This document shows, in pieces, positions 56,900 through 64,000 of a DNA stretch of 64,000 bases (position 1 is its first letter; each line of letters begins with the position of its first letter). Both the position numbers and the translations under genes were made by a program. Source of the DNA: Takakia lepidozioides (taxonomy: Eukaryota; Streptophyta; Takakiopsida; Takakiales; Takakiaceae); the NCBI GenBank assembly GCA_030704615.1, contig CM060731.1, forward strand, positions 19,964,001 through 20,028,000, read 5' to 3'. Under the pieces are notes generated by a model that saw only the letters and a program-made list of their open reading frames with translations, was not told the origin of the DNA and did not search any database.

Positions 56900-57779
56900 T
56901 AACCTATAGATTAGAATGCATGCAATTCATGCAAGCATGAGGCACACCCCAACCCCCAAGAAAACCCCACACCCCCCCAAACGAAAAAAAACCCCAAAAC
57001 CCCACCCCAAATACCAGCTGGCTACCCTCCCACCCAGCGACGCCGGCGCGACCAGCGACGCTCTTGCGATTCCCAGCCGTCGCAATAGAAACCATGCCAA
57101 CGTGGAGCTAACGACACCGCGCAGGCGCTGCGACGTTGTTGCGATCCAGGGAGTCGCACACGAACGTGCCCTCCCATGGAGCTAGCGATGGCCCCCGGGA
57201 GCTGCGACGTCCGTACGATTCTCGGGCGTCGCTAGAGAACCTCCCTACCCATGGGGGTCTAGCGACGCCCCCAGATGGCGACGACGTCATGGCGATTCTG
57301 GGCGTCGCTAGCGCCTAGGCAGAATAGACCCATCTGTGATGTCAGGCATCGCAGAGCGGGGGCTGTAATGTCCCAGGCTGCGACGTGCCGGCGACGCCAA
57401 CGCGAGGTTATTTCTGGGGATGGGTGACGTCCTTGCGACTGCCCACGACGGAGGGGGAGGGATGGACCCCCCTCCCCGCCCTTTGTTGCGACTCCCGGGA
57501 GTCGCCATATTGTGACGCCTCGGAGGGGCGGCATCTTTCCGCCGTCGCAAGTCGTGGCTAGGTGGACCCGGGGGATTAGCGATTCCCTTACGTCGCTAAT
57601 CTGCGACGTTCCGGGAGCGACGTCGGAGCGATGTGGCGGCGACTTCCCGACGTCGCAATTTGTCCCCGGCGCGCCCCGGGCGCTGTAGTGTATTTCCGTT
57701 GCTAGGCGCGGTGTTTGGAGGTCACTGAGGCATCGCTAAACCCCCGCCCCCCCCCCCCCCCCCCCAAAACGTAGTAGTG
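56900..57779. repeat. Right subterminal repeat array of the outer CACTA
   Basis: GC-rich array of GCGACG/CGTCGC words in both orientations, for example TTGCGACGCC- and GACGTCGCA-type copies at 57,020-57,680. It ends in a long C run (57,751-57,765) and the CACTA terminus. It mirrors the left array at 33.9-34.3 kb. Confidence 0.8.
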
Positions 57780-57782
57780 ACC

Positions 57783-58149
57783 CATGCCGCATAAGGATCT
57801 CATTGAAGAAGAACTAAGCTACAACATCACTAGCCTTGGAACGCAAAGGCCGGACTTCTACCCACTTAGTCAAGTAGTTGTAGCAACACAAAGGTAGCTT
57901 CGACCTTTGATATGAGTGCAAAGGGTCTTACCAAGTCAATGCCAACACGAGCAAAAGCATAGGTGACAGACAATGGCTGCAGCTCATACAAGATCCAGGC
58001 CCTGGGGAGAGCAATGTTAGCACGACAACCTTCACACTTAGAGATGAACTCGGTGATGTCTCGGTGAATTCCCAGCCAATAGTATACCTCTCGGATGCGG
58101 GCAACAATTTTCTTCTTGGTGGCTGGAGGACTGAGCCTACGCTGGTTCG
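57783..58149 (-). mobile_element. Gypsy element B, integrase N-terminal half
   Basis: The minus strand reads LSPPATKKKIVARIREVYYW, GIHRDITEFISKCEGCR (the zinc-binding box and linker), then VTYAFARVGIDLV around the first catalytic Asp, and FFFNEILMRHG up to the CACTA border. One stop (TAG) is present near 57,810. It joins 33,910 once the outer CACTA is removed. Its own 5' side is cut by the small CACTA at 58,153. Confidence 0.85.
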
Positions 58150-58152
58150 GGA

Positions 58153-59368
58153 CACTACAACAAATTGGGGTGGGGGTTGCGACGCCAGTAGTGCCCCCAT
58201 GCCCCGCGTAGCGCAGAGCCCGACACACCGAGCCCGCGGCGCTTTTTGCGACGCCCCGGCGTCGCAATCCCCCGCTGCGACACCATTACAACGCCTAGCC
58301 GTCGTAAGGTGGAATGAAGGGGGAAAATGGGCCCTCGGTGCGACGGATTTTTTTCTTGCGACGTCCAGGCGTCGGAAATCCAAAAAATAATAAAAATAAA
58401 TAAATTGGGACATTGCGACGCCTCGGCGTTGCAAAAGCATCACTAAGGGTGCCCCAGGGCGTCGCAACAGCATCACCACAGAATGAGTTTTTTTTTGTTT
58501 TTTTTTTTTTTTTTTTTTTTCGGGCTTTGCGGCCTTCAACTTCACAAAAGCGTCGCTGGGGGCGCCCCGCGCTGGAACGCCGAATGTTGCGACGCCAGGG
58601 GGTTACCACAGGGGATCGCAATGGTGTTGTGGCCAGCTTAGGTCATCACAAAGGACGTCGCTTGGGGCGCCTGGCGGTGGGGTAGTGCAACAACGGCGAC
58701 GACGTTGGGGCTGAGGCTGGGGCTGGGGCTAGGGCTGGGGCTGGGCACTAAGGCTGTGGCGGTTGCAACTCCCCGACGTCACAAGAGAGACCCCCTTAAA
58801 AAAGAACTTGAAGGAACTTGAAGGAAATCTTTATATGTATATATATATTATATAATATATATTTAGATTGCTTTTGTGATACATAGATGTAGCGTAGGTG
58901 TGTTGGTTAGTTTGTAGTGTCTTAGAAATATTATAACGTGGAGGTCTTAGGTTCAAGTATGCATTGCATGATATATGTAGAACAATGAACATATCGCCAT
59001 TAGACAGAACCGGAGTCAATGGTCAATAAGTCTTTGAAATTCAAATTTTCCCGCCTAAATTCAAATGTTCCCCCTTAAATTGTGACGTCCGGCGTCGCAC
59101 TTTGCGACCCCCAGACGGTGTTAATTTATTATTATTATTTTTTATTTTTTTTATTTTTTTCGACGCCCGGGCGTCGCAAATCGCGATTTCGCCTATTTGC
59201 GACCCCCATTGGTCGGAAATTTGCGACGTTTTTTGGCGAAGCCCTTGCGACGCCCGGGCGTCGCAAATTTGGTTCTTCCCTCCTGCCCGAAAAAGGTTGT
59301 TTTACGACGCCGCGGCGTGGCTGCGGCGTGGCCGCGGCATCGAAAACCCCCCCCTTTTCCTGTAGTTG
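58153..59368. mobile_element. Small non-autonomous CACTA element, about 1.2 kb
   Basis: The left end is CACTACAACAAATTGGGG. The right end, reverse-complemented, is AACTACAGGAAAAGGGG, which fits the CACTACAAGAAA-type terminus with a changed or inserted base at the edge. Flanks are GGA (58,150-58,152) and GGA (59,369-59,371). The interior has many palindromic GCGACGCCCGGGCGTCGC-type sites (for example at 59,160-59,180 and 59,245-59,270) and no coding sequence. The terminus is imperfect, so the right border is less certain than the left. Confidence 0.75.
58700..58750 (+). repeat. (GGGGCT)n minisatellite
   Basis: About six tandem GGGGCT-type units within the small CACTA element. Confidence 0.85.
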
Positions 59369-59371
59369 GGA

Positions 59372-60970
59372 GTTAAACGTTCTGCCCTCTCATCCTATTC
59401 ATGTCCAGGGGATCGAAGGGTCTGGTTCGGATGTCTGGGCTACTACGAGCAGTATGCCGGCCCAGGCTGCTAACTTGAGTCCTAGGGTGCTGCCTGTTGT
59501 GAATTTCCCTAGTCCCACTCTCGGGGGAGGGAACTTGTTGCTTGTGAATTCAGGTATGCATGTAGGCAGTCTTCATGTGTTGAACGTGCATGGTGTTGTT
59601 CAAGGTGGGGGTGTCATGATTCAAGGGCCCTCTATTATGTTTGCTGCTCCGCCTCCTGCTATAGCTGGCCAATCAGTGGGGGCTCTCCCTACTGCACAGG
59701 CTGGGGTCCCACCACATCTTGTCTCTAGCCAGTCCGTGGGTATGCATGCTAGCAATATTCTTCTTAGCAGCATAAGATCTGTGTCAACACAACCGGTGGG
59801 AGTGGCATCCACTCTTCCCATGAGTGGCATGCCACAGACCCACTTGAAGTCTACTCACCCTGCTGCTCAGCCAAGTGTGGCAATACCTGCTCTTCCCAGG
59901 GGCACGGTGGCGTCACGTCTGTCAGCCTCAACTGCTACAGGATCAGTCAGCAATAATAGTGTGAGTTATAATTCTGCATCTAATATTGGATATGTGCATG
60001 GTAATGCTGCTCCCATAGTTCCCTGTTGCCTTGCTCATGGGTCTGTCCTCCCTGGTCATATCAACCATAGCCTGCCTTGTCATCTGATCCCCCAGCTGAC
60101 CACTCAACCTTACCCAGAATATACCATGGGAGAAGACTTTGATAGATATCTTCAGATGTTTGAGGTCATTGCTAGTGTTAATGGAGTGCCTGAGAATTTC
60201 AAGATGGCGATCTTTAGGATGAGCATGAAGGGACCAGCTCGTGACTTACTGCATGTAGCCGTCATGGATGATCCCAGCCTCAACTAGGCAACTCTAGTGG
60301 AATGGGCAAAGACCTTGTTCAAACCTCCTGAGAAGCCTCATGATTGCTTTATCAAGCTTTCGGCCAGAACTTACCAACCTGGGGAATCCTTGTGGAAGTA
60401 TTACATGGATCTTAAATTTGCTGTTGTTGAAAACATCATAGACCCGGCAGAGAGGGGTTGCATGGTTAAAAGGTATTTTCTCCTTGGGTTGCCTTCCACT
60501 ATTCAGAATTGGGCTCAGCGACGTCATTTTGTTGATGACAAGACTATGTTAGCAGAAATTAATCTTAAAATGGCAGACTTGGCTGACAGCAAATCAATGC
60601 AACATCGTGCCAAGTTTCAAGCTCCAGTGGGCTTTGAGCTTGGCATGTCTGCAACATCCTCACCCTATGTTCCTCCTGCTAAGACATATAAAGTTGATGA
60701 TTTTACTCTTCAGGGGTTGGCTAATACTGTGGGAAGTCTTAGTGAGTCTGTGGCCACTTAGTTTGCTGCCATGCATGCTCATCAACAGAGATGGCAGCCT
60801 CGACACAGCCAAGGAACGACATGGGATAACAATAGAGGTCGAACCTAGACTGGACAAGCCTATGAGGGCAATCGTGCTGCCTGTTACATTTGTGGGTCTT
60901 TTGAACACTGGACGAAGGATTGTCCAGACAGAGCAGGGCTACCAGAGCTGATCAAGAACAAGAAGACAAC
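59372..60970 (+). pseudogene. gag region of gypsy A2 with zinc knuckle
   Basis: An open frame to 60,287 is Ser/Pro/Val-rich and ends YLQMFEVIASVNGVPENFKM, then a TAG. It continues in frame as EWAKTLFKPPEKPHD and ESLWKYYMDLKFAVVEN (retrotransposon gag core), with another TAG near 60,759. A CX2CX4HX4C knuckle (CYICGSFEHWTKDC) is at about 60,879-60,920. The open frame seems to start in the neighbouring CACTA sequence, so the true start is unknown. Confidence 0.8.
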
Positions 60971-61129
60971 TAATGGCTCTTCCCCTCCTTTAAACTAGCA
61001 CGATCTCTTGGGAAGGGGGCAAGAGGTCCATCATCTACCAACCCTGTTTCTTCTGTTCCGATTCAAATTGTTCTATCTACTAACTTCAAAGCTTTGCATT
61101 GTCCTCTTCGGCAGACTGCTGGCCAGCAA

Positions 61130-61564
61130 ATCAGTCCCCTCATGGCCTAGTGCCATATCCACGAGCTCAGCTTTCCCTGTGTAGTTGATACTGGATGCAC
61201 TATATCTGCCATACCTTTGAGTGTCGTGAGAGTTCGTGGTCTTAAACTATGCCCTGCCACAGGTATTGAGGTGCTTATTGCAGATGGATCCATGTATGAG
61301 CCCTTAGGACTAGTCACTGTTCCCATCAGAATTCATAAAAAGGAGGTTGTGGTTACATGCATAGTCACCATTGGAGATCAATTCCTTCTAGGCCTTGACT
61401 GGATGACCGGAGCTGGTGCCACCATCAGCCTAGCAGACTATTCCCTTCGCTTTAACAATGGAGAAGGGCATGAAGTAGTGGTTCCCTTGAAAGCAGTGAA
61501 GATCAAGGCTGGGTCTGCTACAGCCAATTTATCCAGAGTCCAAGCCCTGGTAAAGGAGGTATAG
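61130..61564 (+). pseudogene. Aspartic protease region of gypsy A2
   Basis: VVDTGCTISAIPLSVV contains the catalytic DTG. The region continues EVLIADGSMYEPLG and FLLGLDWM, typical of retropepsins. An in-frame TAG precedes it (about 61,148), and the frame closes at 61,564. Confidence 0.8.
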
Positions 61565-61629
61565 CAGAACTCTCACTCCAACCTCAATTGGAATGATTTC
61601 TACAAGTTTCAGCCTGATCTTCAACTCTT

Positions 61630-63161
61630 ATATCAGTGGCATGTTCCTGGTGCTAGGGATAGGACAGGGGTACCCATAGCTATTCCAAATAATTCTACTC
61701 TAATTCGTGCACCTCTCAACATCACCATCCCTGCCTTGACCTTGAAGGTGGTCAAGTCTGGTCTGGTTTTCTTGTGTCCAGCTACTCATTTCCTAGAAGT
61801 TGAAGGTTGGAGAAGATTGACTGCCTGCCGTTAAGCATTGCCTGGTGGCCACTGGTGTTCTAGGTAGAGGATATAGGCAGGAAGTCAAGATCCTGATTGC
61901 TAATCCTGAGCGCTTCCCTGTGACTATTAAAAAAAGGGCAGGTTCTGGCTCACATCACTGCTCTACCCATTGCTGACATACAAGAGGTGTATGCTGGCTT
62001 TGGACTCAAGGCCATCGGCATCCAACATGGCCCCTTAGAGGAGGTTGTTGCCTTTGCTGCAGTTGCTCCACCACCCGTCCCTGATCTCAGCCCAGAAGGT
62101 AAGACGGCCCTCACCAAAGTCTTATCTGAAATCAAGTTGGGCACAACTCTCTCCTCTGGACAAAGGAGGAAAGTGGAAATGCTTATTGCAAAGAATCTAG
62201 ATGTTTTCAGTTTGAGATCCACTGATCTAGGGCGCACTCCTATTCTCCAACATGACATTGTCACTGAAGGGGCTCCTATTAAACAATTTGCTTACCGTGA
62301 GAGTGTCAAGGAACGTGCTGTAATCCAAGAAGAGGTACAGAAAATGCTTGATGCTGGCGTGATTAAGCCTTTAGTTTCTCCTTGGGCGAGTTCGATTGTC
62401 CTGGTTGGTAAGAAAGATGGCACCACCCGTTTGTGTGTTGACTTCAGGAAGCTGAATGACATCACCAAAAAGGATGCCTACCCACTACCCAGGATTAATG
62501 AGACCTTGGATCAATTGCATGGTGCCACAATTTTTTCCTCCCTTGATCTTGCATTTGGCTTTTGGCAAGTTCCTCTTACTGAATCTGCTAAGGAAAAAAC
62601 CTCATTTGTGTGTCGCATGGGCAAATACCAATATGAGACCATGCCTTTTGGTTTATGCAATGCCACCTCTACTTTCCAACGCCTCATGGACATTGTCTTG
62701 GGCAATCTGCACTGGGAGTGTGCTTTAATTTATGTCGATGATATCAATGTTTACTCAGCCAGTTTTAATGCTCACCTAGCTGATCTGCAGCTTGTTTTCA
62801 GCAAATTGCGCACTGCAGGTTTCAAAATAAAGCCCAAGAAGTGTGAGCTATTCGTGCCCGAGCTGCACTTCCTTGGTCATGTTCTGTCCAAAGATGGTTT
62901 GCTTCCTAATCCTGCCAAGCTTGAGTCTGTTTGGGGCATTCCTATCCCTAGGGATAAACATTGTCTCAAATCCTTCCTTGGTCTGGCTTCTTATTATAGG
63001 CGCTTCATAAACAACTTTGCCAAGCTTGCTCACCCTCTAACCAAGGTATTGTGCAAAGATGCCAGGTTTGAATGGACCTTCGCCCAGCAGGCTGCTTTTG
63101 ACACCCTTCGCAAGGCCTTGTGTTCAGCTCCCATCTTGATGTTTCCCAATTTTGAGTTACC
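61630..63161 (+). pseudogene. Reverse transcriptase region of gypsy A2
   Basis: The ORF 61,987-63,207 contains CVDFRKLNDITKKDAYPLPR, MPFGLCN, YVDDINVYSA and FLGHVLSKDG. It is intact through the RT catalytic core, but its last codons after 63,161 belong to unrelated sequence. A frameshift near 61,930 separates it from the preceding segment. Confidence 0.88.
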
Positions 63162-64000
63162 TTGTGGCTGGGAATCCATGAGCTTCTGGCATCCAAACAG
63201 TTGTTGACTTGAGCAGCTCTACGCAAATAAATTAATGAGTGCCATGTTTGGCATCGCTGGAGTAGCGCAGCATGTAGCTGATCATCCATGACTGCACTGC
63301 ACATAAGAGGTAGACAATGGTTAGAGAAGGTGGTCTGGAGTTCCTGCATCTATGATCTCCAGCCAGGGATACCTTCACCTCATTTGTTACTATCACGCCG
63401 ATCATAGACAGAAAGGCCCTCGAGGGTGGCTATCCTAGACCCCTCATCAACTAATGTAATACCAGTTAGGGACTAGTTGGGGACTCCACAACTGCTCCCA
63501 TTGTCCCAACATTCAACAACAATTCATCATCACTCACCATGAAATTACCTGCCTGCAGGTTGTCCGATCCCTCATTCACTTCTACTATACTTTCGGCCAA
63601 CGGCTCTCCTGAATTATTCATGGACCTCTGTCTTCCGGATCTCAACCAAGTAGTTCTAGAATCACCTAGCATACAAGAAACGAGGTTGGATTAGAGGCAT
63701 AACCTTTAAGCAACAGGGATGTGGAGCGTGGGCCGAGCACTTGGCGAGCCGTCTTCCGGAACCCAAGTAGAACAATACACCACCCTCAACACCTTGTGTG
63801 ATTGTAACTCGTAGATCCCCAACGCCAGCCACTCCCAACCATCAGCTCCTTTAAGCCAAAATCCAACTCGAACCACTCGCTGTGAAGCAAAGGTAGTGCC
63901 CACACCCAAGACCACTAGATCAGACGACTGTACTATTGAAGGCCCCACCCGTCAGACCATCAATTAACTGTGAATAAGTAGGTGCCAAGGCGCAGGGCCG
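63162..64000. other. No gene assigned; two minus-strand ORFs of unknown nature
   Basis: The ORFs at 63,948-63,706 (contains FWLKGADGWEWLALGIYEL) and 63,672-63,466 (acidic, follows an acceptor-like TATGCTAG) could be parts of one spliced reading frame entering from beyond the window. I recognise no family and the donor is not clear. Confidence 0.3.

Larger units (their letters stand above)
33911..57779. mobile_element. 23.9-kb CACTA (En/Spm) transposon inserted in gypsy B
   Basis: The left end reads CACTACTACGTTTAGGGGG. The right end, reverse-complemented, reads CACTACTACGTTTTGGGGG, followed on both sides by G-rich sequence and TTAGCGA[CT]GCC. The flanks are ACC (33908-33910) and ACC (57780-57782), the 3-bp duplication typical of CACTA. 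Removing the element with one ACC makes the minus-strand integrase read through as NEILMRHG joined to CLREILTDQG, with no frame change. GC-rich subterminal arrays of GCGACGTC-like words border both ends. Inside are TNP2 and SET-domain genes (-), a second ORF (+), repeat blocks and a nested CACTA. It is large for a CACTA, partly through inserts. Confidence 0.92.
59372..63161 (+). mobile_element. Ty3/gypsy element A2: gag, protease and RT, 3' truncated
   Basis: It is a decayed copy of the same family as A1. It keeps the 5' part that A1 lacks and loses the RNase H/integrase end. Sharp right edge at about 63,161, where similarity to A1 (24,580) stops. No LTR was identified on either side. The left edge coincides with the small CACTA element. 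Confidence 0.85.

Overview
The window looks like nuclear DNA of a land plant. Protein-coding remnants are split by GT-AG introns, intergenic space is long, and most of the sequence is nested transposable elements. Plant-type families present are LSD1 zinc fingers, PLS-type PPR repeats, the PDF motif of organellar single-strand-binding (OSB) proteins, leucine-rich-repeat receptors, CACTA transposons and Ty3/gypsy retrotransposons. The style of the PPR repeats suggests a seed-free plant (fern, lycophyte or bryophyte), but that is an inference and I do not name a species.

Region 1 (1-13.5 kb) is the genic part. An apparently intact eight-exon gene on the minus strand (6305 to 1125) encodes a 566-residue coiled-coil plus WD40 protein. 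All its splice sites are GT-AG and the phases match throughout. An intronless LSD1/LOL-type zinc-finger gene lies at 7936-8487 (+). A broken cinnamoyl-CoA-reductase-like gene lies on the minus strand at about 13.5-11.8 kb.

Region 2 (13.67-18.82 kb) is a 5.15-kb DNA transposon with terminal inverted repeats of about 365 bp, TAGGG ends and an 8-bp flanking repeat. This is a hAT-like signature. It carries a captured inositol-trisphosphate-kinase (ITPK) exon with its splice acceptor.

Region 3 (19-34 kb) is a graveyard. It holds PPR/OSB pseudogene pieces, a decayed ORF of unknown family, a truncated Ty3/gypsy reverse transcriptase (A1), a second gypsy element with integrase plus PHD finger (C), SINE-like heads, a frameshifted LRR-receptor pseudogene and the 3' half of a third gypsy element (B).

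Region 4 (33,911-57,779) is the main discovery: a single 23.9-kb CACTA transposon. It starts and ends with inverted CACTACTACGTTT termini and is flanked by a 3-bp ACC duplication. It sits inside the integrase of gypsy B, and removing it with one ACC copy restores the integrase reading frame. It carries a decayed TNP2 transposase and a SET-domain ORF on the minus strand, and a multi-exon basic/acidic second ORF on the plus strand. That second ORF is itself split by a 5,563-bp inner CACTA (51,064-56,626; CACTAGAAGAG termini, ATG duplication). The inner element has captured a PPR gene and an OSB PDF motif, and the PPR segment has been amplified as a tandem array of about 375 bp per unit.

Region 5 (57.8-64 kb) holds the other half of gypsy B, a small non-autonomous CACTA (58,153-59,368), and a second copy of gypsy A with gag, protease and RT (A2). 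The end of the window has no identified gene. The order of insertion can be read from the nesting: gypsy B, then the outer CACTA, then the inner Pack-CACTA.
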